Assembly: GCA_021826315.1 (NCBI GenBank)
Contig: JAKAZZ010000009.1
Location: forward strand, 1 to 64,000
From: Actinomycetes bacterium
Lineage (GTDB): Bacteria; Actinomycetota; Acidimicrobiia; Acidimicrobiales; Acidimicrobiaceae
Direction: 5' to 3'
DNA: 64,000 nucleotides
In this document: positions 18,757 to 28,392 of the stretch, piece by piece
How the letters are laid out: the number at the start of each line of letters is the position of its first letter
How positions within the stretch are numbered: the first letter of the stretch is position 1
Program-made: the position numbers and the translations under genes
The notes under the pieces: model-generated
Databases searched by the model: none
What the model was told of the DNA's origin: nothing
What the model saw: only the letters and a program-made list of their open reading frames with translations

Positions 18757-20112
18757 ATGAATAGTGATCGGGTAGAGCCAAAGGCTCGCACATGGCGTCG
18801 CCGTAGTGGCAAGTACGCAGTAGCATTGGCAACATCATCTTTCATTCTTGCAGCTTGCGGCTCTTCTGCTTCAAGCTCGTCATCATCGTCGGGAACGACG
18901 GCAGCATCTAGCGGTCCACAGACTATCACGTGGTGGTCTAGCCCTCTTGGAGCAGGCGCCGCTGACATAAGAGCAAAGCTGATTTCTACCTTCGAAAAGG
19001 CTTATCCGAATATCACGGTGAAGCTCGTTTCGGCACCGACGAATACTGACACAAATAGAGCACAGCTGACGACCCAGATCTCTGGAGGATCAGCTTCTCC
19101 AGACGTCTTCATGGGTGATGTGATCTGGCCGGCACAGTTCGGGGCCCATGGTTTAGCCTTGCCGCTGTCGAAGTACCTTCCATCTAGCTACTGGTCACAA
19201 TTTGCTCCAGGTCTAGTTCAGGGTGCGACCTACAAGGGCCAAATCTACGGATCTCCAATGTTCGAAGATCAAGGCTTTCTTTTCTATCGCAAGGATCTAC
19301 TTCAAGCAGCTAACTTACCGGTTCCAACTACCTGGCAACAGCTTGAGCAAGAGGCAGTTCAGCTGGTAAAGGCCGGATCTGTACAGAATGGTTTCGTATG
19401 GGAGGGCAACTCATATGAAGGTTTGACCTGTAACTTCATGGAGTATCTCGGATCCGCGGGCGGAAATGTGGTCAACTCGGGATATACCCAGTCGACGATC
19501 AATTCAGCGGCTGGTCAGAAGGCGCTCACCTTTATGCGCTCATTGATTACCTCTGGCGCAAGCCCAGCGTCGGTAACGACGATGCAAGAGCCACAGGCTG
19601 AGTCAACCTTTGTCGCAGGAAATGCGGCCTTCCTACGCAATTGGTCATACGCGTGGTCCGACTCTCAGACCACGGCTGGTTCGGCGGTAGTAGGAAAAGT
19701 CGGCGTTACGGCTCTTCCAACGTTTGCTGGACAAAGCGGAACTGGTTACGCTAACATCGGTGGGTGGAACCTCTATGTGAATCCACACTCTGCCCATGTG
19801 AGTGCTGACCTGACCTTTATCAAGTGGATGGCTGGTACTACGGCACAGACGATGCTTGCGAATGCCTCGTTCATTCCTACCCTCCAGTCGGTACGCCAGC
19901 AATTTGCTAACTCGACCACTGCTCCGCCTCCGTTGCAGATCGCCGCTAAGGAGAACTTGATACCAAGGCCATCGGGTTCGCCCAACTACGCCGCGGTCTC
20001 TCAGGCAATCTATACAAACGTGAACTCCGCCCTAACCGGTTCGTCATCTGTCTCTGCTGCCTTGACGTCTGCAGCTAGCCAGATGAACTCCGCTCTCGGC
20101 GGCGGCCTCTAA
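18757..20112 (+). CDS. Sugar-binding lipoprotein of a CUT1 ABC transporter
   Basis: Extracellular solute-binding protein of family 1 (MalE-like), 451 residues. The lipobox LAAC places the modified cysteine at residue 34, after a basic leader and a hydrophobic core; a Ser-rich linker follows. The fold shows ITWWSSPLGAG, VFMGDVIWPAQFGAHG, FLFYRKDLLQAANLPVPTTW and GNAAFLRNWSYAW, all characteristic of maltose/trehalose/oligosaccharide binders. ATG 18757 has AAGGAG seven bases upstream. It is followed by two permeases, a glucosidase and an ATPase in the same orientation. It should be processed by Lgt and LspA. Confidence 0.92.
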   Translation: MNSDRVEPKARTWRRRSGKYAVALATSSFILAACGSSASSSSSSSGTTAASSGPQTITWWSSPLGAGAADIRAKLISTFEKAYPNITVKLVSAPTNTDTNRAQLTTQISGGSASPDVFMGDVIWPAQFGAHGLALPLSKYLPSSYWSQFAPGLVQGATYKGQIYGSPMFEDQGFLFYRKDLLQAANLPVPTTWQQLEQEAVQLVKAGSVQNGFVWEGNSYEGLTCNFMEYLGSAGGNVVNSGYTQSTINSAAGQKALTFMRSLITSGASPASVTTMQEPQAESTFVAGNAAFLRNWSYAWSDSQTTAGSAVVGKVGVTALPTFAGQSGTGYANIGGWNLYVNPHSAHVSADLTFIKWMAGTTAQTMLANASFIPTLQSVRQQFANSTTAPPPLQIAAKENLIPRPSGSPNYAAVSQAIYTNVNSALTGSSSVSAALTSAASQMNSALGGGL

Positions 20113-20163
20113 AGACCCCTATGAGCGTCCTTCCTCTCCTTGTTTTAGGAAACTAGACAGGGA

Positions 20164-20186
20164 CCCTCACCCCAGGTTTGGGAGGG
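20164..20186 (+). terminator. Possible attenuating hairpin between binding protein and permeases
   Basis: CCCTCACCCC and the following GGGAGGG can form a short GC-rich stem around AGGTTT. It is 51 bases after the binding-protein gene. Such hairpins often keep binding-protein mRNA in excess over permease mRNA. There is no T-run. Confidence 0.35.
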
Positions 20187-20240
20187 CGCTAAATTACCCC
20201 CACCTCATGCGTCGTATTTCTCTTAAGAATTGGTGGTTCA

Positions 20241-21212
20241 ATGGCAGTAGTTGAAGTCGCTGACGAGGCAAAGGTTGATCCTTCAGCCAAGCAGAAGCCA
20301 AAGGTAAATAAGCAATTTCGGGATCGCAATCAGATCATGCTTGCGAGGTTAGGATGGCGCTTTACCACTCCAGCCCTCGTAATTGTCGGTGCTATCACGA
20401 TCTTTCCCGTCGTATTTTCGATAGTCCTAAGTCTCTCAAACGTCAATATAACCGGGAATGGCTTTCAGTTGCAAGGCTTTACCTTCAGCAACTACTCCCT
20501 TCTCATTCACTCTTCGGAGTGGAGGTACTCCCTCGGATTTACAGTCTTTTACACATTCGTATCCGTCTTCATTGAAGTTGTCCTCGGAACTGCATTCGCA
20601 GTTTTGATGGAGCGACTGTCTAAAGGAAGGGGCCCAATGATGGCCCTACTCCTTTTGCCATGGTCGATCATCACAGTTATCTCTGCTGAACTTTGGCAGT
20701 ATGTCTATCAAGGAACCTATGGCGTTCTGCAGTATCTGATCAACTCAGTAGGTTTTGGAAAGCCGGTAATTCTAGGGACTCCGACGCCAGCGATCATAGC
20801 GATGATGGCTGCTGACATCTGGAAGACTACGCCATTCGTTTCAGTTATTGTACTCGCCGGTCTGGTGATGCTCCCAAGCGACGTCTTTGAGGCGGCGTCA
20901 GTCGACGGATGCACCCCTTGGCAGTCCTTTTGGAAGATTACCTTCCCATTACTCCGACCAACGTTATCGATCGCGGTGCTCTTTAGGATACTCCAAGCAT
21001 TCGGAGTCTTCGACCTACCCTTCGTCCTTACAAGTGGCGGGCCAGGCACATCGACGACGTCGCTTGCGATCCTCGGCTACAAAGTGATGTTCGATAACCT
21101 TCAGTTTGGTCCAGGTTCTGCAGTAGCTGTGAGTGCAACTCTCCTAGTTCTTATCGGTTGCTTGGCTTTCCTTAGGGCATTTCGCACCCAGGTAAATGGA
21201 GGAGACCTATGA
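20241..21212 (+). CDS. Sugar ABC transporter permease, MalF type
   Basis: Integral membrane permease of 323 residues with a charged cytoplasmic N-terminus (about 1-35) and six hydrophobic segments. The cytoplasmic EAA loop that contacts the ATPase is clear near residue 218: FEAASVDGCTPWQSFWKITF. Also visible are LPWSIITVISAELWQ and the C-terminal LTSGGPGTSTTSLAI, a signature of MalF-like CUT1 permeases. It lies 128 bases after the binding-protein gene and overlaps the next permease by four bases (ATGA), showing translational coupling. Confidence 0.92.
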   Translation: MAVVEVADEAKVDPSAKQKPKVNKQFRDRNQIMLARLGWRFTTPALVIVGAITIFPVVFSIVLSLSNVNITGNGFQLQGFTFSNYSLLIHSSEWRYSLGFTVFYTFVSVFIEVVLGTAFAVLMERLSKGRGPMMALLLLPWSIITVISAELWQYVYQGTYGVLQYLINSVGFGKPVILGTPTPAIIAMMAADIWKTTPFVSVIVLAGLVMLPSDVFEAASVDGCTPWQSFWKITFPLLRPTLSIAVLFRILQAFGVFDLPFVLTSGGPGTSTTSLAILGYKVMFDNLQFGPGSAVAVSATLLVLIGCLAFLRAFRTQVNGGDL

Positions 21213-22051
21213 GGGTAGCTCGTGTTGGTTGGAGAAGGTATCTAAACGGCGTCAACTTCGGTGTCGTTGTAGTCATTCTCTTCGTAATGCTTCCTATCTA
21301 TTGGCTGGTGATATCGTCACTCAAGCAACCTGCTGCACTTGGAGCGACGCCGCCACAGTTCTTCCCAAATCCGCTTTCGCTGACGAACTATAGAGACGCC
21401 TTTTCGACCTATGGATTTGGCGTCTACTTTAGAAATTCAGTCGTCGTGACGATCGCTACAACGATCTTGGTTCTCTTCTTTGGCTCGTTAGCTGGATATG
21501 GTTTGGGTCGGCTACCGATGAGGGGCAAGAGTACTATCTTGATCACTCTTCTGATCATTTCACTCTTTCCTGGAATTGCAGTAGTTCCTCCGCTCTACCT
21601 CCTCGAGCGAACAGTTGGGATTCTAAATAGCTACCAAGCCCTGATAATTCCGTATACTGCCTTCAATCTTCCATTTGCGATATGGATCCTTCGCAATTAC
21701 TTCCAAGGAATTCCTAAAGAGATGGAAGAGACTGGCAGGATCGATGGTGCATCTCCCTGGAGGATCTATTGGTCCATCGTTATGCCTCAGGCTTTACCTG
21801 GTCTATTTACTGCAGGGGTTTTCACCTTTACGGCTGCATGGACTGAGTTTTTGATGGCGCTAACCTTCAATAATTCAAATAGTTTCCGCACTATTCCGGT
21901 GGGTATTGCCCTATTTGGAACTCCATTCAATATCCCCTATGGCACCATCTTCGCTGCCTCTGTAGTAGCTGTTATCCCGATTGGAATATTGGTGTTCGTC
22001 TTTCGAAAGTCGGTTGTTTCCGGCCTTACGTCTGGCTCTGTCAAGGGCTAG
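21209..22051 (+). CDS. Sugar ABC transporter permease, MalG type
   Basis: Second permease of the CUT1 system, 280 residues with six membrane segments. The N-terminal part has LPIYWLVISSLKQ and FPNPLSLTNYRDAF, typical of MalG. The EAA loop is EMEETGRIDGASPWRIYWSI near residue 172. It ends at 22051, five bases before the chosen GH13 start, so permease, permease and glucosidase probably form one polycistronic unit. The ATPase is encoded just beyond the glucosidase. Confidence 0.92.
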   Translation: MRVARVGWRRYLNGVNFGVVVVILFVMLPIYWLVISSLKQPAALGATPPQFFPNPLSLTNYRDAFSTYGFGVYFRNSVVVTIATTILVLFFGSLAGYGLGRLPMRGKSTILITLLIISLFPGIAVVPPLYLLERTVGILNSYQALIIPYTAFNLPFAIWILRNYFQGIPKEMEETGRIDGASPWRIYWSIVMPQALPGLFTAGVFTFTAAWTEFLMALTFNNSNSFRTIPVGIALFGTPFNIPYGTIFAASVVAVIPIGILVFVFRKSVVSGLTSGSVKG

Positions 22052-22055
22052 TTGG

Positions 22056-23699
22056 ATGGTTGAGGATCGAATCAACGACAAGGACTCATATTGGTGGAGT
22101 GGAGGGGTAATCTACCACATCTACCTCCGGTCCTTTGCTGATGGGAATAGTGATGGCCTTGGAGATTTGATCGGCGCGAAGAGTAAGCTTGCATACCTCA
22201 AAGAACTCGGTGTCGACGGCGTCTGGCTTTCGCCATCGATGCCCTCGCCGGATCGCGATTGGGGCTACGACGTCTCTGATTACCTCGACACATCCTCGTC
22301 CTTGGGTGGTATGGAGGCGATGGATGCCTTTTTGGAGGAGGCGAGACGCCTCGATGTAAAGGTGCTTCTTGATCTTGTGCCTAACAACACCAGCGATCAG
22401 CATTCTAGGTTCAAAGAGGCAATAGCTGGTAAGTCTTCTAAATATCGGGACTACTACCTCTTTGCTAAAGGCAGGGAGGGCGGTGCGCCACCTAATAATT
22501 GGCTCGATAACACCGGACAGAGCGCATGGAGCAAGGTAGACGATGACGACGAGTATTACATGCACAATTATCTTCCTAGCCAACCGGACCTCAATTGGTG
22601 GAACGAAGATGTGCACTTGGAGTTCGAAGAGGTCTTGAAGTTCTGGTTTGACAGAGGCATTGCGGGCTTTCGTATCGACGTAGCTCACGGCCTCTATAAG
22701 GACCGAGAGCTACGAGACAATCCAGAACTTGATCGATCAAACGAGAAGTTTGGTTTGGGCTTCGGCTACGAGCAGCGATACAATAAAAACCAACCTGAGG
22801 TGCATGGCATCTATCGGAGGTGGCGCGAGATATCCTCCTCGTATATCCAGGAGAGACTTCTCCTCGGCGAGACTTGGGTCTCTTCATTCGACAGGTTGAG
22901 GAGTTTTTATGGGAGCGAAGCTGAAGGTTTGGAGCTTCATCTGCCGTTCAACTTTCGCTTTACCTACTGCGACTTTTCACCACTCGCCATTGCAGAGGTG
23001 ATAGCTGAGACGATCGCGATGTTACCCGATGGCCAAGAGGTTGCATGGACAGGCTCCAACCACGATATCTCTCGCTTTCCTACCCGGTGGTGCAAGGGGG
23101 ATCCGAAGAAGGTTCGTATGGCCATGGCACTTTTGATGGTGCTTCCAGGGACGACCGTTCTCTACTACGGCGATGAGCTAGGCCTACAGGATGGAGATCT
23201 AGACGTTGAAGTGATGCAGGATGAGATGACCGCAAGGGTGGATGGTGCTCGGTTCCAGCGCGACAGGGCACGACTACCTATGCCTTGGAGTTCTAAGGCG
23301 GGGGCGGGTTTTACTAAGGAAGGGGTTATTCCATGGCTTCCTTTCTATGGAGACGATGAATTTGACGTTGAGACACAAATGGGCGACAAATCATCTAACC
23401 TTTTGTTTATGCGTAAGTTGATCGAAGTACGAAGATCATCGCCCTCCTTTGCGGGTAGTGACCTCTCTGTCGCCTCGGTCGACTCCAATCATCTTCTACT
23501 CCGAAGCGGACTGAGCTATTCGCTCTTCAACTTTGGAGATAGTGAAATCGTCGCCGAAGTGACTGGGGCTGGAAATGTGCTCTCTTCGCTAACCGGCGAT
23601 ACCGCTGACGTCTCGGGTGGGGAGACGTTCTACCTACAACCAAGTGAAACGCTCATCTTTTCAGATGGCGTTTCTCCGAAATTACGGGGGCATGCGTGA
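22056..23699 (+). CDS. GH13 alpha-glucosidase-like enzyme
   Basis: Predicted cytoplasmic glycoside hydrolase of 548 residues, likely cleaving imported alpha-glucosides. It opens with WWSGGVIYHIYLRSFADGN and DGVWLSP, as in oligo-1,6-glucosidase and alpha-glucosidase subfamilies. Conserved region II GFRIDVAHG carries the nucleophile Asp, region III LLGETWV the acid/base Glu, and region IV GSNHDISRF the third acidic residue. Region I reads LVPNNTSDQH where most relatives have NH, so the usual His is Asn. ATG 22056 is preferred because an upstream extension would overlap malG by 75 bases. No signal peptide is seen. It sits between the permeases and the ATPase of the sugar locus. Confidence 0.88.
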   Translation: MVEDRINDKDSYWWSGGVIYHIYLRSFADGNSDGLGDLIGAKSKLAYLKELGVDGVWLSPSMPSPDRDWGYDVSDYLDTSSSLGGMEAMDAFLEEARRLDVKVLLDLVPNNTSDQHSRFKEAIAGKSSKYRDYYLFAKGREGGAPPNNWLDNTGQSAWSKVDDDDEYYMHNYLPSQPDLNWWNEDVHLEFEEVLKFWFDRGIAGFRIDVAHGLYKDRELRDNPELDRSNEKFGLGFGYEQRYNKNQPEVHGIYRRWREISSSYIQERLLLGETWVSSFDRLRSFYGSEAEGLELHLPFNFRFTYCDFSPLAIAEVIAETIAMLPDGQEVAWTGSNHDISRFPTRWCKGDPKKVRMAMALLMVLPGTTVLYYGDELGLQDGDLDVEVMQDEMTARVDGARFQRDRARLPMPWSSKAGAGFTKEGVIPWLPFYGDDEFDVETQMGDKSSNLLFMRKLIEVRRSSPSFAGSDLSVASVDSNHLLLRSGLSYSLFNFGDSEIVAEVTGAGNVLSSLTGDTADVSGGETFYLQPSETLIFSDGVSPKLRGHA

Positions 23700-23773
23700 G
23701 GGACGACGAAATTTAACTTCAGTGAAGTCGATCTTAATCTGTGCGCTCGTGCAATTGAAAATTAGGGGGAATT

Positions 23774-24925
23774 GTGGCAACAATTGAAATGTCGAATATG
23801 AAGAAGCGCTATCCAAATGGTGCAGACGTTATCCGTGACGTCTCGCTCTCGATCGCAGAAGGGGAGTTCATGGTCCTAGTAGGGCCATCCGGTTGTGGAA
23901 AGACGACGCTCCTTCGAATGATCGCAGGACTTGAAGATATCACGGGCGGTGATTTGATGATCGGTGATCGTCGCGTAAACGATGTGAGCCCCAAGGATCG
24001 CGACATCGCTATGGTCTTCCAAAACTATGCTCTCTATCCGCACATGTCGGTTAGGGATAATATCGGTTTTGCCTTGAAACTTCGAAAGACCGATGACGGC
24101 GAGATCAAGCGGAAGGTCGAAGAGGCTGCTGAGCTTTTGGGGCTTACTCCATATCTCGACACCAAGCCCCGTCAACTCTCGGGAGGCCAAAGGCAGCGCG
24201 TTGCAATGGGCCGCGCAATTGTCCGCGAACCATCAGTCTTCTTGATGGACGAGCCGCTCTCAAACCTCGATGCGAAGTTGCGTGTAAAAATGCGTTCTGA
24301 GATCTTGAAGATTCAGAGGAGGCTCGGCGTTGCGACTGTTTACGTTACCCACGATCAGACCGAAGCGATGACGATGGGTGATCGTGTGGCTGTGTTAAGC
24401 AAGGGGGATATTTTGCAGTGCGATACCCCCCAAAACCTCTATGACCACCCAGTTGACCAATTCGTCGCTTCGTTTATTGGGTCCCCGTCGATTAACATGT
24501 ACTCCGCTCAGTTGTCCGAGGGAGCTAAGTTCCTAAATATTGGTGGCGAGTCTGTTGAGCTAACAGATGTGGCACACATCTCCCATCCGAGCCTTGCCTC
24601 TTATGCCAACAGTCGCATAACTGTAGGCATTCGCCCCGAAGACCTGGAATTGGTCGACAAAGGAACTCCAAATTCGATCACCGCTACTGTTGAACTCGTT
24701 GAGGCACTTGGTTCTGAACTTTTGGTCCACTTCAATACTGATGCTAAGGCAGTAGTAGTTGAAGGGGTAAAAGACGAGGAAGAGACCATTCTTGAGGCGA
24801 GTGGCGCGGGCGTTGCTCGAATTGAGCCCCGCGCTTCGGTAAAGGCCGGAGACATTATTGGCCTTCGTCCAAACCCAGCAGTAATGCACTTCTTTGACGT
24901 GAATACCGAACTAGCAATCTACTAG
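23774..24925 (+). CDS. MalK/UgpC-type sugar ABC transporter ATPase
   Basis: Energy-coupling ATPase of 383 residues for a CUT1 importer. Walker A is GPSGCGKTTLLRM (about residue 38), the Q-loop is MVFQNYALYPHMSV, the signature is LSGGQRQRVAMGRA and Walker B is VFLMDEPLSNLD; the switch His follows in VTHDQTEAM. The C-terminal regulatory OB-fold (about 240-383) has ITVGIRPEDLEL, so it is a full MalK-like subunit that can serve several transporters. GTG 23774 follows AGGGGGAA. Its placement after the glucosidase completes the locus. Confidence 0.93.
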   Translation: MATIEMSNMKKRYPNGADVIRDVSLSIAEGEFMVLVGPSGCGKTTLLRMIAGLEDITGGDLMIGDRRVNDVSPKDRDIAMVFQNYALYPHMSVRDNIGFALKLRKTDDGEIKRKVEEAAELLGLTPYLDTKPRQLSGGQRQRVAMGRAIVREPSVFLMDEPLSNLDAKLRVKMRSEILKIQRRLGVATVYVTHDQTEAMTMGDRVAVLSKGDILQCDTPQNLYDHPVDQFVASFIGSPSINMYSAQLSEGAKFLNIGGESVELTDVAHISHPSLASYANSRITVGIRPEDLELVDKGTPNSITATVELVEALGSELLVHFNTDAKAVVVEGVKDEEETILEASGAGVARIEPRASVKAGDIIGLRPNPAVMHFFDVNTELAIY

Positions 24926-24974
24926 AGCGTTTAATTGCCCTAGTAGCGGCGTGTTTATCTAGGTCGTCGAATGG

Positions 24975-27653
24975 TTAGCGCAGAGATCTTGTGATCGCGC
25001 TCGCCATCGGCGACCAGTCATTTAAGAGGATCTCACACTCGGATAGGTACGAACCGTTGGGTGTAGAGATTACGGTTGCGCAGAGATTTACGATTTCAAA
25101 GTTATCTTCTATGAGTTGGCTCACCCTCGATAACAGATCGACCAGGGAGGTGACGTCGTGGATCGTTCTTTCATAATCTCCCATAATGAGGCCGATAGCA
25201 GGTACGTCATCGATGAACTTTTCAACTTCGCCCTCATAGAAGGGGAGTGTAATGTGGTTGCTTGAATCAAGATAAGCCGAAATCTCACCCTGGACGGCCA
25301 TCGACATTACTGGTCCAAAGAGGCGATCGTGTACGACCTTTAGGTCGAAGGGTACCGCTAGTTCGTAGCTTAGGTACCCGGAAGTCTCCACGTGGGCGCG
25401 AGTTTCGATTTGATAGGCGCCAAGGGTTGCTGCGGTGTCACTTTCAGATAGCCACGTCGCCTTCACCGAGCCTTCTGGCGGCGAAGGGAGTGCTTCAAGG
25501 GTACTTCTAATAAGGCGATTTGCCCGCTCGTTGTCTACATCAGTAACCGCAATGGCCTTGGTTTTGAGGTCGTTTTTCCATCGGTAGTGCTCGGCCATGC
25601 GCGCTAGAACCGTCGCAGCCATTTCAGGAAAGTTATAGTTAGGTACCTCTGCTCCATTGGCAGTTAATTCAAACTTCAACCCGGGAATTGCCAGAAAATT
25701 TGCCAAGACTGTCTTCTTTTCATCGCCCTGGAACTTAGCGGCGGTAGTTGAGATCGATCGTGCGACCGCTTTGGCGACCGCGATTGCGGGTGGGTCTTCC
25801 TCTGGGTGATTTCGAGACTGTTCTTCACTGTAGCGTTGAGTAACTGTCGGTACATATACGACGATTACAGCGTCAACGCTTTCGTCCTTTAGAAGGATTT
25901 CAAGTGCTTCACCATAGGTCTCAGGAGGAACCTCCGCGCCAAACTCTATCGGGTTAGAGAGTCTCGAAGTCGCTGACCTCTCTTCAATCAGGGCTTGTGT
26001 CTCTGGAGATAGCTTTGCCATGTGAAGGCCGTTGGCTACGCAAGAGTCTTGAGCCAGCGGGGCGGGGCCTCCGCTGTTAGAGAGGATTGCTACAGACCGC
26101 CCTTTAGGGAGAGGTTGGCTAACAAGGCCTCTACCAACCTCGAAAAGTTGTTCCAAGGAGTCGACTCGTATGACTCCGGTGTGTTCTAGGAGAGCCTCAA
26201 CTGCGATCTCGTCTTCGACGATCTGAGGGTGACGTCCTTTGGGAGATGGAAGTTCTACCTCGATCTCGTCGATCTTAGGAAGACTCCGAGCCACCATTAC
26301 TCCGGTGTGGCCATATCGCCTGGCCTTTACCGCGACGATTGGTTTGGTTGCTGCAACCTTCCTGGCAATTCGGGCGAAGGAGCGAGGGTTGCCAAAGGTT
26401 TCGAGGTACAAAAGGATCACATCGGTCGTATCGTCGCTCTCCCAATACTGAAGTAGATCGTTAGCTGAGACATCTGCGCGATTTCCAGTTGACACGAAGC
26501 TCGATAAGCCGAGACCTCTCCTTCGTGCCTCCTCGACAATCGCAAGTCCTAGGGCACCGGAATGGGCGACGAGTGCGGCTCGGCCTTGACTTATGCCAAA
26601 CGGGGCGACCGTTGCATTCATGCTCACTAGGGGGTGGGTGTTTGCGACTCCCATCGAGGACGGACCAACTACTCGCATTCCGTTTCGGCGTGCAAGGCGT
26701 ACAATCTCGCGTTCGTGGTAAGCCCCCGGATTTGAGGCGTCTGAAAAGCCCGAAGAGATAATAACAATTCCGCCCACCCCCATCTCCGCTGCTTCGGAGA
26801 TGAATGCCTTTATATCTGGAGCTGGAATCGCAACGATAGCAAGATCGATCTCATCGTCTATCTCGGTTATCGACTTATAGGAGCGCACTGCGGATACGTA
26901 GTTTGTATGCGAATTGACTGGATATACCGGTCCGGCAAAGGAGGATTCGAGGAGATTGCGAAAGATGACGTTTCCCACTGACTGCGGATCCCGCGAAGCT
27001 CCAATTACAGCTATTGCTTTGGGGGCTAGAATTCTTCGCATCGACCGAGCCACTGCTCGTTGCTCCCTAGCGTGCATTCTGTTGATCGATTCGACAGTGG
27101 GATTGATGTCAAACCGCACCCTTATCACACCATCTTGAAATGAGCGAGAGTCTTCGAAACCTGCATCGCGGAAGACCCGTAGCATTCTCATGTTCTCAGG
27201 TAAGGTATCGGCGATGAACGTCGAAATACCGGCTTCCCGGGCAGCTTCGACTAAGAATTCGAGCATGATCGTCGCAATCCCTCGCCCTTGGTGCGCATCG
27301 TCAACTAGGAAAGCAACTTCGGCACTCGAACTACCCGGTAGGCGATCGTAGCGAGCAACGGCGATGATGGAGTCGCCCAAGAGTGCCACGAGTGCCATGC
27401 GATCGTCGTAGTCAACATTTACAAAGCGAGAGAGCATTGGTGGGGAGAGTTTTGGAAGGGGAGTAAAGAAGCGAAAGTAGATAGTCTCGGGTGATAGGCG
27501 GGAGTGCAACGCCTCGATTCGGGGCGCATCACTTGGTTTTATCGGCCGAATCGCAACTGTATGACCATCTGAGAGAACCGTATCAGACTCCCACTTGCTT
27601 GGGTAGATGATCAGGGGCGTATCTTTTGTTTGGCCATCTTCTAACTGCGTCAT
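24975..27653 (-). CDS. GNAT acetyltransferase fused to ADP-forming acyl-CoA synthetase-like region
   Basis: A fusion of 892 residues of the kind called Pat/AcuA-type protein lysine acetyltransferases. Residues about 25-185 are a GNAT domain (ETIYFRFFTPLPKLS, then VDDAHQGRGIATIMLEFLVEAA, the acetyl-CoA loop). Residues about 205-340 are a CoA-binding fold (IAVIGASRDPQSVGNVIFRNL); about 345-670 are the ligase-like domains (LVAHSGALGLAIVEEARRRG, then VAILSNSGGPAPL). The last 200 residues align with the ATP-grasp end (SYELAVPFDLKVVHDRLFGP), yet the segment that normally carries the nucleotide-binding Lys and HKSD motif appears shortened. The catalytic His of the synthetase should be checked. Alone on its strand, convergent with the sugar locus. 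Confidence 0.85.
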   Translation of the reverse strand: MTQLEDGQTKDTPLIIYPSKWESDTVLSDGHTVAIRPIKPSDAPRIEALHSRLSPETIYFRFFTPLPKLSPPMLSRFVNVDYDDRMALVALLGDSIIAVARYDRLPGSSSAEVAFLVDDAHQGRGIATIMLEFLVEAAREAGISTFIADTLPENMRMLRVFRDAGFEDSRSFQDGVIRVRFDINPTVESINRMHAREQRAVARSMRRILAPKAIAVIGASRDPQSVGNVIFRNLLESSFAGPVYPVNSHTNYVSAVRSYKSITEIDDEIDLAIVAIPAPDIKAFISEAAEMGVGGIVIISSGFSDASNPGAYHEREIVRLARRNGMRVVGPSSMGVANTHPLVSMNATVAPFGISQGRAALVAHSGALGLAIVEEARRRGLGLSSFVSTGNRADVSANDLLQYWESDDTTDVILLYLETFGNPRSFARIARKVAATKPIVAVKARRYGHTGVMVARSLPKIDEIEVELPSPKGRHPQIVEDEIAVEALLEHTGVIRVDSLEQLFEVGRGLVSQPLPKGRSVAILSNSGGPAPLAQDSCVANGLHMAKLSPETQALIEERSATSRLSNPIEFGAEVPPETYGEALEILLKDESVDAVIVVYVPTVTQRYSEEQSRNHPEEDPPAIAVAKAVARSISTTAAKFQGDEKKTVLANFLAIPGLKFELTANGAEVPNYNFPEMAATVLARMAEHYRWKNDLKTKAIAVTDVDNERANRLIRSTLEALPSPPEGSVKATWLSESDTAATLGAYQIETRAHVETSGYLSYELAVPFDLKVVHDRLFGPVMSMAVQGEISAYLDSSNHITLPFYEGEVEKFIDDVPAIGLIMGDYERTIHDVTSLVDLLSRVSQLIEDNFEIVNLCATVISTPNGSYLSECEILLNDWSPMASAITRSLR

Positions 27654-28392
27654 CGAACGCCCTCTCTCCGTGGATACGAAAGTCCAACGCTGAAATCAAC
27701 TACTCATATCCCATCTAAGACGATTTTGCCAAAGATCGGTAGGGGAGAAAGTGATTTTCGCCCAATCTCTTCATGGCGCCGGAGCCAGAGGTGGCTGAAA
27801 AGGGAACCTACCTGGAGTCTTAAGCCTTTAGTGCAAGGGTTTTAGTAGGCCGGTCTGCGTCCCTTTGAATCCAGTACCTAATCGTGCCGGAGCTGTAACT
27901 GCAAAATTGGAACCTTTTGCAGCCTCAATGAGCTCGGCCGTCAAGACCTGAGTTACAAAGCGGTTTCTGGGACTAAGCCTGGAGATGGTGGGGTCTTTAG
28001 TTTTGGTGATGCCACCTTTGAGGTTGCACCGTCGAGCCTCGTCCTCAATCGACCTGCAACTTCGATCAAGGCAAACCACCTTATCGTCCAAATTTCGATC
28101 TCAATTAATTGGCTGGATTGATAGTATGTCAGTGCTGTTTACGATAGTTCGCATGCAGCGACTTTGTAAGCGTCGTGGCGTGCAACGGGGATAATAGTTT
28201 GATTCCTTGGGCGAGATTAAGCAGATGCTGCGGCGTCGGTTCTAATTAATGGTGCGCCTGCTCATTGAAGAACGACGGTGTACTCTCAGAAAATTACAGT
28301 CCTGAAGCTGCAGTGAACACGGGTTTAGCCTTTGATCTTATGGCTGGATCGATGTACAAGACCTTGATTAGGGTCGCGTGCGCGTCTTGGCC
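27654..28392. other. Intergenic region with gene remnants
   Basis: About 740 bases between two minus-strand genes. It includes the FGDA-repeat remnant listed separately. A minus-strand frame at 27828-28091 has protein-like composition (LTAELIEAAKGSNFAV) but no recognised family. Part of this stretch would hold the promoter of the GNAT fusion gene. Confidence 0.4.
27978..28121 (+). pseudogene. Remnant of an FGDA-repeat surface protein
   Basis: An in-frame segment reads PGDGGVFSFGDATF, then a divergent stretch with LVLNRPATSI, ending at a TGA. This matches one and a bit repeat units of the kind in the proteins at 7.5 kb and 45.5 kb (DGGVFSFGDATFYGS, then KLN..PVVSI). No start codon, signal peptide or further repeats are found nearby, so it is read as the decayed end of a lost gene. 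Confidence 0.6.
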
